DNA of 41,995 nucleotides from Rhodocyclales bacterium (GTDB lineage Bacteria; Pseudomonadota; Gammaproteobacteria; Burkholderiales; Rhodocyclaceae). A program made the position numbers and the translations under genes. The DNA lies in contig JACRIY010000117.1 in NCBI GenBank assembly GCA_016235805.1, forward strand, positions 1 to 41,995, in the 5' to 3' direction. Shown piece after piece: positions 1 through 8,924 of the stretch; within the stretch, counting starts at the first letter, position 1, and each line of letters starts with the position of its first letter. Under the pieces are notes generated by a model. It worked only from the letters and a program-made list of their open reading frames with translations, was not told the DNA's origin and made no database searches.

Positions 1-2817
1 GCGGAACTCGAGGAAGGGCGCGAACCATTCGAACTCGAACGCATAGCCGGCGCGCTGCAGGTCAAGCACCACGTCCTTCATGTCCTGGGCGACGAAGTGC
101 GGCAGCATGAAGCGATCATGCAGGCCGGTACCCCAGCGCATTAGGCCCTGGCCGCTGCCGGTGTAGGGCGTCTGCCAGAAGCGCGCCACCAGCGCGCGCA
201 GCAGCAGCATTTGCAGCAGAGACATCTGCGCGTGCGGCGGCATTTCGAAGCCGCGGAATTCGACCAGGCCGAGGCGCCCGGTGGCGCTGTCGGGTGAATA
301 GAGCTTGTCGATGCAGAACTCGGCGCGGTGGGTGTTGCCGGAAAGATCGACCAGCAGGTTCCTCAGCAGCCTGTCGACCAGCCAGGGCTGCAGGGTTTCC
401 TCGCCCGGCTTGAGCCGCGAGGCCATCTGCTGGAAGGCGATTTCGAGTTCGTAGAGGCTTTCGTGGCGCGCTTCGTCGACGCGCGGTGCCTGGCTGGTGG
501 GGCCGATGAACATGCCTGAGAACAGGTAGGACAGCGCCGGATGATGCTGCCAGTAGGCGATCAGGCTCATCAGCAGATCGGGACGGCGCAGGCAGGGCGA
601 GTCGGCCGGGTTGGCGGCGCCGAGCGTGATGTGGTTGCCCCCGCCGGTGCCGGTGTGGCGCCCGTCGAGCATGAACTTCTCGGTGCCCAGACGCGTCAGG
701 CGCGCTTCCTCGTAAAGGATCTGCGTGTTCGTTACGAGCTGGGTCCAACTGCTGGCCGGGTGAATGTTGACTTCGATCACGCCGGGGTCGGGTGTGATGC
801 GGAATTCCTTGAGGCGCGGATCGGACGGCGGCGTATAGCCTTCGAGGCGTACCGGGAGCTTCAAGTCGGCGGCGGTGGCTTCGATCGCGGTGAGCAGCGT
901 GATGAAATCTTCGAGCAAGGGCACGGGCGGCAGGAAGATGCACAGCACGCCCTCGCGCACTTCGGCGCACAGCGCGGTGTGCACGATCTCGCGCGGGTCG
1001 TAGCCGGACTTCGGCGTGGCGGGTGGTTGCTCGATCTTGAGCCGCGGCTTGTCTGCTTCCACTGCCGCCGCCGCGGCAACGGGGTCGGCGAGTGGCTCCT
1101 GCTCGGCAAACGGATCGCGCGGGTGTTCTTCTTCCTTGTCGCCGGGCGCCACCCAGGGCAGGGAGGCCAGCGGCAGGCGCAGGCCCAGCGGCGAATCGCC
1201 GGGGATCAGGTAGAGATGTTCGCGGCGCAGCGGCCAGGGGCTGGAGCGGAAGCGGGATGAAGAGTCGGCGCTGGTGGTACGGCGCTTTTGTGCGGGGGGC
1301 ATTGCTTTGAGCGGCAGTACATAGCCGGCCGCCTCGCCGAGGCCGCGCTCCAGCAGCTTCGCCACGCGCAGGCGTTCGTCGGGCTTCTTCAGGTCGGCCT
1401 TGAGCGGGTCGAAATTCTCCGGCCAGCGTTGTTCCTCGTCGATGATGCGCGTCACGTCCTCATAGGCCGGTATCACCCAGCCGGGATCGAGCCCGAGTTC
1501 GCGCGTCAGGCGGCGGATGAAATGCAGCGCGTCCTTGGTCTGGTGCGTGCCGGCGCCGTCAGCGGTGACGAGGAGCTTCGGCTCCCGCCAAAGCGCCTTG
1601 CCATCGGTGCGCCAGTAACAGCCGAGCGCCCAGCGTGGGAGCGGCTCGCCGGGATACCACTTGCCCTGGCCGAAATGCAGCATCGCGCCCGGGGCGAAAT
1701 GGCCTTGCAGGCGGCCGAGCAAGTCGCCCGCGAGCTGGCGTTTTTTGTCCGAGAGGGCGGTGTAATTCCACTCCGCGCCGTCCATGTCGTCGATCGAGAC
1801 GAAGGTCGGCTCGCCGCCCATGGTCAGGCGCACGTCGTGCTTTTCCAGCTCGGCGTCGACCTGGTGGCCCAGGTCCTGCACCGCCTGCCATTGGGCCTCG
1901 GTGTAGGGCTTGGTCACGCGCGGGTCTTCGTGGATGCGCGTTACCTGCATGGCGAAGTCGAAATGCGTTTCGCATTTGCCGGTGGCGCCGATCACCGGCG
2001 CGGCGGACGCCGGCATCGCGGTGCAGGCCAGCGGGATGTGGCCTTCGCCGGCCAGCAGGCCCGAGGTCGGGTCGAGCCCGATCCATCCCGCGCCGGGGAT
2101 GAAGACCTCCGTCCAGGCGTGGAGGTCGGTGAAGTCGTGGTCGGTGCCGGAAGGGCCGTCGAGCGCCTTCTGGTCGGCCGTGAGCTGGATCAGGTAGCCC
2201 GAGGCGAAGCGTGCCGCGAGCCCGAGGTGGCGCAGCGCCTGCACCAGCAGCCAGGCCGAGTCGCGGCAGGAGCCGCGCTTCAGTTCCAGGGTTTCCTCCG
2301 GCGTCTGCACGCCGGCTTCGAGGCGCACGATGTAGCCGACTTCTGCCTGCACGCGCTGGTTGACGCCGACCAGCATGTCAATGGTGCGCATCTCCCTGGC
2401 CAGAAGTTCCTTGCGTGTGCGCTCGAGCCAGTCGGCCAGCAGCGGTCCGGCCGGATCGACTTCGAGGTAGGGACCGAGTTCGCGCTTGAGGCCCTCCGGA
2501 TACTCGAAGGGAAAGTTCTCGGCGGACTCGTCCATGAAGAAGTCGAAGGGATTGATCACCGTCATGTCGGCGACCAGATCGACCGTGATCGAAAGCGCTT
2601 CCGCCTTTTCGGGGAACACCAGGCGAGCCACCCAGTTACCGAACGGATCCTGCTGCCAGTTGAGGAAGTGGCCGGCCGGTTCGATCTTCAGCGAGTAGCC
2701 GAGGATGGGCGTGCGGGCGTGGGCGGCGGGGCGCAGGCGCACCTCGTGCGGCCAGAGCTGGACCGAGCGGTCGAAGCTGTAGCGGGTCTGGTGGTGAAGC
2801 GCGACGCGGATGGTCAT
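1..2817 (-). CDS. Transglutaminase-like protein with C-terminal DUF2126 (3' end outside window)
   Basis: The reading frame is open from an ATG at 2817 to the window edge, giving 939 residues of a protein usually about 1100 long. Residues 1-90 look like the bacterial transglutaminase N-terminal domain. A papain-like core follows, with Cys184 in KRGSCRDSAW, His233 in DLHAWTEV and Asp249 in GLDPTSG, which fit the expected triad. The rest matches DUF2126, including GRHTGTGGGNHITLG. The family acts as a cytoplasmic cysteine peptidase or amide-bond enzyme of unknown substrate. It is the last gene of a four-gene minus-strand run and starts 58 bp after the Anbu gene, so shared transcription is likely. 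A copy of the 24-bp dispersed motif lies inside it at 1263-1285. Confidence 0.9.
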   Translation of the reverse strand, partial: MTIRVALHHQTRYSFDRSVQLWPHEVRLRPAAHARTPILGYSLKIEPAGHFLNWQQDPFGNWVARLVFPEKAEALSITVDLVADMTVINPFDFFMDESAENFPFEYPEGLKRELGPYLEVDPAGPLLADWLERTRKELLAREMRTIDMLVGVNQRVQAEVGYIVRLEAGVQTPEETLELKRGSCRDSAWLLVQALRHLGLAARFASGYLIQLTADQKALDGPSGTDHDFTDLHAWTEVFIPGAGWIGLDPTSGLLAGEGHIPLACTAMPASAAPVIGATGKCETHFDFAMQVTRIHEDPRVTKPYTEAQWQAVQDLGHQVDAELEKHDVRLTMGGEPTFVSIDDMDGAEWNYTALSDKKRQLAGDLLGRLQGHFAPGAMLHFGQGKWYPGEPLPRWALGCYWRTDGKALWREPKLLVTADGAGTHQTKDALHFIRRLTRELGLDPGWVIPAYEDVTRIIDEEQRWPENFDPLKADLKKPDERLRVAKLLERGLGEAAGYVLPLKAMPPAQKRRTTSADSSSRFRSSPWPLRREHLYLIPGDSPLGLRLPLASLPWVAPGDKEEEHPRDPFAEQEPLADPVAAAAAVEADKPRLKIEQPPATPKSGYDPREIVHTALCAEVREGVLCIFLPPVPLLEDFITLLTAIEATAADLKLPVRLEGYTPPSDPRLKEFRITPDPGVIEVNIHPASSWTQLVTNTQILYEEARLTRLGTEKFMLDGRHTGTGGGNHITLGAANPADSPCLRRPDLLMSLIAYWQHHPALSYLFSGMFIGPTSQAPRVDEARHESLYELEIAFQQMASRLKPGEETLQPWLVDRLLRNLLVDLSGNTHRAEFCIDKLYSPDSATGRLGLVEFRGFEMPPHAQMSLLQMLLLRALVARFWQTPYTGSGQGLMRWGTGLHDRFMLPHFVAQDMKDVVLDLQRAGYAFEFEWFAPFLEFR
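1263..1285 (+). repeat. 24-bp dispersed motif, copy in transglutaminase gene
   Basis: AGTCGGCGCTG, then GTGGT, then ACGGCGC. The gene reads it as RTTSAD. Confidence 0.7.
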
Positions 2818-2875
2818 CGGGAGCCGATCAATGTCTGGATTTCGGTAAAAGAGCGGCAGTCGCGCCGTGCGCGTG

Positions 2876-3601
2876 CTACCACTCGGGATTGGGCAACTGG
2901 GCGAAGGCCCGGCGCACGCCTTCGCCCCAGCTCTGGCGCAGCCTCAGCATGTAGGTGTCGTGCTCGTCGTAGCGATGCATGTTGCCCAGTTGCAGCGATT
3001 CGCGGTTGTAGCAGGCGAGGTCGATCGGCATGCCGACCGACAGGTTGGAGCGCATGGTCGAGTCGAAGGACACCAGCACGCACTTGATGGCGTCGTCCAT
3101 CGAGGTTTCGGCGGTGATCACGCGGTCGATGATGGGCTTGCCGTACTTGACTTCGCCGATCTGGAAATAGGGCGTTTCCGGCGTTGCCTCGATGAAGTTG
3201 CCTTCGGCATAGATCAGGAACAGGCGCTGGTGCTCGCCGGCGATCTGGCCACCGACGATGAAGTTGGCGCTGCCGTCGACGTTGTTTTCCATCAGGAACG
3301 GGCCGTCGCGATGGCGCACTTCGCGCAGCGCGCTGCCGACCAGTTCTGCCACGTCGTACATCGAATACACGCTCATCAGGTGCGGCTCGGTCGCGCGCCG
3401 GATCGCCTGTTCGAGGTGGTTGATGGTGGCCTGGGTAACCGCCAGGTTGCCCGAATTGACGATCACCAGGGCGCGGTCGCCGGGGCGTTCGAAGGTTTTC
3501 ATCTTGCGGAAGGTGGAAATGTTGTCCACCCCGGCGTTGGTACGCGAATCCGACGCGAATACGATGCCCGCGTCGATCATGGTTGCTACGCAATACGTCA
3601 T
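2876..3601 (-). CDS. Anbu, proteasome-type N-terminal-nucleophile protease homologue
   Basis: This 241-residue protein begins MTYCVATMIDAG, so removal of Met exposes Thr2 as the expected N-terminal nucleophile. The following FASDSRTNAG and VIVNSGNLA stretches match the HslV-like fold of the Anbu (bacterial proteasome homologue) family. Anbu proteins assemble into open ring or helical oligomers; a partner unfoldase has not been established for the family, and none is encoded here. It sits between the alpha-E gene (19 bp upstream) and the transglutaminase gene, the arrangement expected for Anbu loci. Function in this locus is probably processing of a peptide made or modified by its neighbours, which is inference. 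Confidence 0.92.
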   Translation of the reverse strand: MTYCVATMIDAGIVFASDSRTNAGVDNISTFRKMKTFERPGDRALVIVNSGNLAVTQATINHLEQAIRRATEPHLMSVYSMYDVAELVGSALREVRHRDGPFLMENNVDGSANFIVGGQIAGEHQRLFLIYAEGNFIEATPETPYFQIGEVKYGKPIIDRVITAETSMDDAIKCVLVSFDSTMRSNLSVGMPIDLACYNRESLQLGNMHRYDEHDTYMLRLRQSWGEGVRRAFAQLPNPEW

Positions 3602-3620
3602 GGTTGCTTCCTCTCCGGGT

Positions 3621-4637
3621 TCAGCGGGCCATCATCTGGCCGGCGAGGGGCATCTTGAATGATTGTTGGGCCATGGGCAAGGCGGACGGCCATTCATCGG
3701 TGGACCAGAAATAGGTGGTGTTGATCAGGTCGCCCAGGTCGTAGATACGTTCGAGGAATTCGGAAAGATATTCGTGCAGGCCGCGCTCGAAGATGTCGTC
3801 GATGGTGCCGAAGCGCAGGTCGCCATGCAGCTGGCCGCAGCGCCGCAGCAGTTCGCCGGCACGCGGGCCGTTGATCTCCTGGATCAGCCGGTTGACCTCG
3901 TTCAGGCAGGCCATCAGGGAACGCGGCATGTCGGGACGCAGGATCAGCAGTTCCGCGACGCGGCGCGGCGTGATCAGGTCGCGATATACCTTGCGATAGG
4001 ATTCGAAGCTCGACACGGAGCGCAGCAGCGCGCCCCAGTGGTAATAGTCGGCGGCGCCGCCGATGTCGGCCACGCTGGGCAGCAGGATGTGGTACTTGAC
4101 GTCGAGGATGCGCGCCGTGTTGTCGGCCCGCTCGAAGAAGGTGCCCAGGCGCAGGAAGCGGAAGATGTCGTCGCGCAGCAGCGTACCGTGGGCGATGCCG
4201 CGCGACAGGTGCGAGCGTTCCTTGACCCACTCGAAAAAGGCGGCAACACCGTCTTCGGCGATGCCCTCGCCCTGGATGCGGTGCATTTCCAGCCAGGTGG
4301 CGTTGAGCGCCTCCCACATTTCCGAGGTGATCGAGCCGCGGATGGCACGGGCGTTTTCGCGGGCGGCGAAGATGCTGTTGTAGATGCTGCCGGGATTCTT
4401 CTCGTCGAGCGCCATGAAACGCATCACGGAGTCGGCGCTGGGCTCGTCGTAGCGCGCCTCGAAATCCTCGTGCAGGCCGCTGATCGACAGCATCGCACGC
4501 CATTCGTGGTGCGGCTCGACGACGGTCTGCTTGAGCAGCGACATGCGATAGGTCACGTCGAGCATGCGCGCCGTATTCTCGGCCCGCTCCATGCTGCGGC
4601 CCATCCAGTAGAGGTGATCGGCTGTTGACGAGAGCAT
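3621..4637 (-). CDS. Alpha-E domain protein
   Basis: A 338-residue, largely helical protein starting MLSSTADHLYWMGRSMERA, typical of the alpha-E family (DUF403). The start at 4637 is chosen because AAGGAG lies 9 nt upstream on the minus strand and because the family begins at this motif. An in-frame ATG at 4685 would add 16 residues that come from repeat sequence. Alpha-E proteins are nearly always encoded with the circularly permuted ATP-grasp enzyme and a transglutaminase, as here, and are thought to take part in a peptide-ligation or peptide-modification system. No catalytic residues can be assigned from sequence alone. Confidence 0.9.
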   Translation of the reverse strand: MLSSTADHLYWMGRSMERAENTARMLDVTYRMSLLKQTVVEPHHEWRAMLSISGLHEDFEARYDEPSADSVMRFMALDEKNPGSIYNSIFAARENARAIRGSITSEMWEALNATWLEMHRIQGEGIAEDGVAAFFEWVKERSHLSRGIAHGTLLRDDIFRFLRLGTFFERADNTARILDVKYHILLPSVADIGGAADYYHWGALLRSVSSFESYRKVYRDLITPRRVAELLILRPDMPRSLMACLNEVNRLIQEINGPRAGELLRRCGQLHGDLRFGTIDDIFERGLHEYLSEFLERIYDLGDLINTTYFWSTDEWPSALPMAQQSFKMPLAGQMMAR

Positions 4638-4655
4638 TTTGCTTAACTCCTTAAC

Positions 4656-4779
4656 GTGAAACGACTCGTTCAGAGCGACAGGCATAAATCGAGCGAAGCG
4701 AGCTGATCAGTAGCCTCCCCGTGAGGGGAGGATGGGAGGGGCGGGCCATCAATTTGTCTTTCGCGTGTTTCATTCTCGG
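4656..4779 (+). repeat. Dispersed intergenic element, copy 1 (short form)
   Basis: This copy fills most of the gap between the ATP-grasp and alpha-E genes. It shares the left block (ACTCGTTC, then ATCGAGCGAAGCGAGCTG) and the CCTCCCC-GTGA-GGGGAGG hairpin with the other copies. It also shares the right block GATGGGAGGGG, followed by a diverged tail containing GCGTGT. It lacks the central palindrome and the third hairpin of the long copies. Its left end is 18 bp from the alpha-E start codon. Confidence 0.85.
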
Positions 4780-4803
4780 GATGCCGTCAACGTGGAATTA
4801 GCG

Positions 4804-6216
4804 TTAGCGTTCCAGAACCCAGGTGTCCTTGGTACCGCCGCCCTGCGACGAGTTCACCACCAGCGAGCCTTCCTTCAGCGCGACTCGCGTCAGCCCGCCG
4901 GGGACCATGCTGATCTCCTTGCCGGAAAGCACATAGGGACGCAGGTCGATGTGGCGCGGCGCGACGCCGCTCTCGACGTAGGTGGGGCAGGTCGACAGCG
5001 ACAGCGTCGGCTGGGCGATGTAGTTGTCCGGCGTGGCGAGGATCTTGGCGCGGAAGGCTTCGATCTCCGCCTTGCTCGACGTGGGGCCGACCAGCATGCC
5101 GTAGCCGCCCGAGCCGTGCACTTCCTTCACCACCAGCTCGGCCAGGTGTTCCAGCACGTAGGCAAGGTCATCCGCCTTGGCCAGTTCCCAGGTCGGCACG
5201 TTGGACAGGATCGGCTCCTCGCCGCAGTAGAAGCGGATCATCTCCGGGACGTGGATGTACATCGCCTTGTCGTCGGCGATGCCGGTGCCGATGGCATTGG
5301 CCAGGGTCACGCGGCCGGCGCGGTAGGCATTGAACAGCCCCGGTACGCCGAGCACCGAATCCTTGCGGAAGGCCAGCGGATCGAGGAAGTCGTCGTCGAT
5401 GCGGCGGTAGATCACGTCTACCCGCTGCGGGCCCTGCGTGGTGCGCATGAACACCGTGTCGTCGCGCACGAAGAGGTCGTTGCCCTCGACCAGTTCGACG
5501 CCCATCTGCTGGGCGAGGAAGGCATGTTCGAAATAGGCGCTGTTGAATTGGCCCGGCGTCAGCACCACGACGTTGGGATTGACCACGCCCTCCTGCGCCA
5601 CCGAGCGCAGGTTCTCCAGCAGCAGGTCGGGATAGTGCTCGACCGGTGCGATCGCCATGCGGGCGAAGAGTTCGGGGAAGAGCCGCATCATCATCTTGCG
5701 GTCTTCGAGCATGTAGGACACGCCGGACGGCGTGCGCAGGTTGTCCTCCAGCACGTAGTACTCACCTTCGCCGGCGCGCACCAGGTCGACGCCGGCGATG
5801 TGGGCATAGGTGCCGCCCGGCACGTTGACGCCTGCCATCTCGGCGCGGTACTGCGAGTTGCCCAGCACCTGCGCGGCGGGAATGCGCCCGGCCTTGAGGA
5901 TTTCCTGGCCGTGGTAGATGTCGTCGAGGAAGGCATTGAGCGCCTTCACGCGCTGGCGCAAGCCGGCTTCCATGCGCTGCCACTCGGCGGCGGGAATGAT
6001 GCGCGGAATGATGTCGAAAGGGATCAGGCGTTCCTTGCCGGCCTCCTCGCCGTACACGGCGAAGGTGATGCCGACGCGGTGGAAGGCCAGGTCGGCTTCC
6101 TCGCGCTTGCGCGCGATGACCTCAGGCGGCGTCGAGTCGAGCCAGGCGGCAAAGCTTTCATAGCTGGGACGAACGCCTCTTGCGGCGTCGAACATTTCAT
6201 CGTAGGCGGGCTTCAT
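4804..6216 (-). CDS. Circularly permuted ATP-grasp protein
   Basis: A 470-residue protein of the circularly permuted ATP-grasp family (DUF404/DUF407 type). Diagnostic stretches are YDEMFDA near the N-terminus, FLDDIYHGQEIL, VLEDNLRTPSGVSYML, YRRIDDDFLDPL and GSGGYGMLVGPTSS. ATP-grasp enzymes join a carboxylate to an amine through an acyl-phosphate, so a peptide-ligase role is likely, with substrate unknown. The start is uncertain: 6216 gives MKPAYDEM, matching the family N-terminus, while an in-frame ATG at 6264 adds 16 residues. Neither has a strong ribosome binding site. It is the first gene of the alpha-E/Anbu/transglutaminase run. Confidence 0.9.
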   Translation of the reverse strand: MKPAYDEMFDAARGVRPSYESFAAWLDSTPPEVIARKREEADLAFHRVGITFAVYGEEAGKERLIPFDIIPRIIPAAEWQRMEAGLRQRVKALNAFLDDIYHGQEILKAGRIPAAQVLGNSQYRAEMAGVNVPGGTYAHIAGVDLVRAGEGEYYVLEDNLRTPSGVSYMLEDRKMMMRLFPELFARMAIAPVEHYPDLLLENLRSVAQEGVVNPNVVVLTPGQFNSAYFEHAFLAQQMGVELVEGNDLFVRDDTVFMRTTQGPQRVDVIYRRIDDDFLDPLAFRKDSVLGVPGLFNAYRAGRVTLANAIGTGIADDKAMYIHVPEMIRFYCGEEPILSNVPTWELAKADDLAYVLEHLAELVVKEVHGSGGYGMLVGPTSSKAEIEAFRAKILATPDNYIAQPTLSLSTCPTYVESGVAPRHIDLRPYVLSGKEISMVPGGLTRVALKEGSLVVNSSQGGGTKDTWVLER

Positions 6217-6420
6217 CGCGTTGCGGATCCGGCAGCGGTATGCAGTCTGTACAGCAGAAACCATGCCCGTGAAAAATTGCTATCTAAATCATGTGCTTTT
6301 CCCGCGCTCGCGAAATGCCTTGCACCGAATGGGGGCATCGTGCCGCATCATGGTGCGCACCACCATGGGCCGCGCCGTTCAGGCAGCACCTAGCGCTCAT
6401 GGCAGCGGGATCCTCCCGCT

Positions 6421-6530
6421 GATGATGAGACACGCGAAAGGCGAATTGAAGACCCACCCCTCCCATCCTCCCCTCGCGGGGAGGCTATTGAACGGCTCGC
6501 TGCGCTCGACTATCAGCAGTGACTCCGGGC
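6421..6530 (-). repeat. Dispersed intergenic element, copy 2 (short form, reversed)
   Basis: This is the only copy in reverse orientation. Read on the minus strand it has TCGAGCGCAGCGAG, then CCTCCCC-GCGA-GGGGAGG, then GATGGGAGGGG and a tail with CGCCTTTCGCGTGT. The loop differs from the other copies (GCGA instead of GTGA), while the stem is unchanged. Its left end runs into the dioxygenase gene and supplies that gene's last codons and stop. Confidence 0.85.
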
Positions 6531-7315
6531 ATGTTGTTTTCCGGTAAACCGAAGACGAAGCTGTCGAGCGCCAGCGCGCCAAGCTGGTAGTCGCTGAAGG
6601 CCGTGACGGGCTGCGCGTCGTCGCCGGCCGCGCCGAGGGCGACGAACAGCGGCAATAGATGTTCCGGCGTCGGATGTGCGCGCCGGGCGTGGGGCATCTG
6701 GCGCTGCCAGTCGAGCAGGACTTGCAGGTCACGCCGCCGCAGCGCATCGACGAAGGCGTCGCGGAACTCGCGCACATGCGGCAGGGCGATGCCGTCGGCG
6801 GCATCCCAGACCACGTCCCCCAGGTTGTGGGTCAGGCCGCCCGAGGCGAGCACCAGCACGCCGTCCTGCGCCAGGGACTGCAGCGTGCGGCCCAGCCGGT
6901 AGTGCGCGGCCGCGTCTTCGCGCGGCATCACGGACAGCTGGATGACGGGAATGTCGGCCGCCGGGTACATGGCGCGCAGCGGTGACCAGGCGCCATGGTC
7001 CAGCCCGCGACGCGGATCGACATGGATGCCGGGGACCATCGCGGCAAGCTCGGCGGCCAGCTCGGGCGCGCCCGGCGCCGGGTAGTCGAGGTCATAGAGC
7101 GCCTCGGGAAATCCGTGGAAATCGTGGATGGTCGGTGGCGGCGCGGCAGCGCTCACGGCCGGCGCCAGGGTGGTCCAGTGCGCGGACACGGCGAGGATCG
7201 CGCGCGGGCGCGGCAGCGATCGCGCCAGCGCTTGCCACGCCGGTCCGGCGCGTCCGGGCTCCAGCATCAGCATCGGCGAGCCGTGGGAAATGAAGATGGG
7301 AGGGATGGAATTCAT
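6485..7315 (-). CDS. LigB-type extradiol dioxygenase (DODA/YgiD family)
   Basis: A 276-residue class III extradiol ring-cleavage dioxygenase of the 4,5-DOPA dioxygenase type. Likely metal and active-site residues are His11 (ISHGSP), His46 (VSAHW) and His163 (GGLTHNLGD); His107 (GLDHGAW) and His214 (HPTPEHLLPL) are also in conserved blocks. These enzymes open catecholic rings next to the hydroxyls; the true substrate cannot be read from sequence. The last 13 codons and the TAG stop come from repeat copy 2, so the C-terminal tail GVTADSRAQRAVQ is probably not native. It is divergent from the UbiD gene, and a shared role in aromatic breakdown is possible but unproven. Confidence 0.88.
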   Translation of the reverse strand: MNSIPPIFISHGSPMLMLEPGRAGPAWQALARSLPRPRAILAVSAHWTTLAPAVSAAAPPPTIHDFHGFPEALYDLDYPAPGAPELAAELAAMVPGIHVDPRRGLDHGAWSPLRAMYPAADIPVIQLSVMPREDAAAHYRLGRTLQSLAQDGVLVLASGGLTHNLGDVVWDAADGIALPHVREFRDAFVDALRRRDLQVLLDWQRQMPHARRAHPTPEHLLPLFVALGAAGDDAQPVTAFSDYQLGALALDSFVFGLPENNMPGVTADSRAQRAVQ

Positions 7316-7418
7316 GGCCGCAGTCTAGCGGCGCGGTCCTGCTTCACCGAGGGGCGCGGGAGGAAAAGACTGTTACCGGCGGCGCAACACGATGCCACCT
7401 ATTCCCATGAGGTTTTAA

Positions 7419-7432
7419 ATTGTATACAGTAT
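7419..7432. promoter_or_regulatory. Candidate operator upstream of the UbiD-TRAP genes
   Basis: The palindrome TGTATACA (7421-7428) sits in an AT-rich patch of the 169-bp gap between two divergent genes. TTGTATAC-type palindromes resemble operators of FadR/VanR-class GntR regulators. No GntR gene is in the window, so this is only a candidate. The same patch could supply a -10 element. Confidence 0.3.
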
Positions 7433-7484
7433 CCCCAAAATACCCAGCGACTCGCGGAACGGCGACAACACACGGAGGGAGGGC

Positions 7485-8867
7485 ATGGCGCAAGTGGCAG
7501 CCGATATTTCCGATCTCGCTTCGATCATCCAGTGGCTCGACGGGCGCGGGCGCCTGGTGCGGGTGCGCTCCGAGGTCGACCCGGCCCATCAGCTCGCGGG
7601 CGTGGCCGCGAAGTTCGAACGCGGACCGCGCGCGGTGCTGTTCGAGAAGGTCAAGGGCTCGGCCTTCCCGGTGTTCACCGGCCTCTACTGGTCGCGCGAG
7701 CTGCTCGGCGAGCTGCTCGACCGCCCGGTGCTGAGCCTGCCGCAATACGTCTCCGAGTGCATCCGCGACTGGCAGACCAGGCCGATGCCGCCGGTACTGG
7801 TGCGCAACGGCCCGGTGCGCGAAGTCACGGAAGACACGGTCGATCTTTCCATCCTGCCCGTGCCCACGCATGCGGAGCTCGACGGCGGCCCCTACTTCGA
7901 TGCCGGCGTGGTGATCACCAAGGATCCCGAAACCGGCATTCGCAATACCTCGATCCAGCGCTTCCAGGTGGTGGGCAAGGACAGGCTGGCGATCAACATC
8001 GACGCCGGTCGCCACCTCGAGCTGTGCCTGGCCAGGGCGGCGGCGCGCAATCAGGTGCTGCCCTTCACGCTCAACATCGGCGTCGGTCCCGGCCTGCATT
8101 TCGCGGCGGCGACGCCGGCCGAGGCGGCGCCCTTCGGCACCGACGAACTCGGCATCGCCAGCCGCTTCCACGGGCGGCCGCTGGAACTGGTCGGCAGTTC
8201 GCTAACCCATGTCGAGATGGTGGCCGACGCGATGTTCGCCCTGGAGTGCGAAATGATGCCCGGCGAAGTCCATGCCGAAGGCCCCTTCGCCGAGGTCACC
8301 GGCTATTACGCGACGGTGGCGCCGCGTCCGCTGGTGCGCGTGCGGCGCATCCACCGCCGCCGCCATCCGGTGTTCCAGACCATCATCTCGGGCGGCGAGG
8401 TATTCAACTCGGTGGGCCTGCTCGGCGAGGCCAATGTGCTGGCGCTGCTGCAAAAGCAGGTGCCCGGCGTCAAGGACGTGTACTTCTCGCACGGCGGCTG
8501 CGGCTTCTACCACGCCGTGGTGCAGATCGCGCAGAAGCGCGCCGGCTGGGCCAAGCAGGCGCTGATGGCGACCTTCGCCGCCTTCCCGCCGCTGAAAATG
8601 GTCACCGTCGTCGACGACGACGTCGACATCCGCAATCCGGCCGACGTCGAGTGGGCGATGGCCACGCGGCTGGACCCGAAGCACGGCATCCTGGTGATCG
8701 ACAACGTCTTCGGTCACGGCCTGAATCCGACCTTCCCCGACTACCTGGGAAGCAAGGTCGGCTTCGACGCCACGCGCCCCTTTCCGCACACGCCGAACTT
8801 CACCCGCGCCCGGGTCAAGCCGGCGACGCTCGACGGACTCGACATCGACGTGCCGGAAATCAGGTAA
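7485..8867 (+). CDS. UbiD-family prenyl-FMN-dependent (de)carboxylase
   Basis: A 460-residue UbiD-family enzyme. Key blocks are RNTSIQR (153-159, cofactor-side Arg), HLELCLARA (177-185), HAEGPFAEVTGYY with Glu265, and KQVPGVKDVYFSHGGCGFYHAV. UbiD enzymes remove or add carboxylate on aromatic or alpha,beta-unsaturated acids using prenylated FMN. The UbiX prenyltransferase needed to make that cofactor is not in the window. The start is supported by GGAGGGA just upstream. The following TRAP transporter and two dehydrogenases suggest a catabolic decarboxylase rather than the ubiquinone enzyme. The substrate is not readable. Confidence 0.9.
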   Translation: MAQVAADISDLASIIQWLDGRGRLVRVRSEVDPAHQLAGVAAKFERGPRAVLFEKVKGSAFPVFTGLYWSRELLGELLDRPVLSLPQYVSECIRDWQTRPMPPVLVRNGPVREVTEDTVDLSILPVPTHAELDGGPYFDAGVVITKDPETGIRNTSIQRFQVVGKDRLAINIDAGRHLELCLARAAARNQVLPFTLNIGVGPGLHFAAATPAEAAPFGTDELGIASRFHGRPLELVGSSLTHVEMVADAMFALECEMMPGEVHAEGPFAEVTGYYATVAPRPLVRVRRIHRRRHPVFQTIISGGEVFNSVGLLGEANVLALLQKQVPGVKDVYFSHGGCGFYHAVVQIAQKRAGWAKQALMATFAAFPPLKMVTVVDDDVDIRNPADVEWAMATRLDPKHGILVIDNVFGHGLNPTFPDYLGSKVGFDATRPFPHTPNFTRARVKPATLDGLDIDVPEIR

Positions 8868-8924
8868 AACACGCCGTACCCGCCGCGCGGCCGGACGCAC
8901 GCGCAGACAGATGGAGGAGACAAC

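Noticed and set aside
4732-6393. Large plus-strand open frame (553 codons) opposite the ATP-grasp gene
   Set aside because: Antisense shadow caused by high GC at third positions. The minus strand encodes a recognisable ATP-grasp protein, and the plus frame has no motif.
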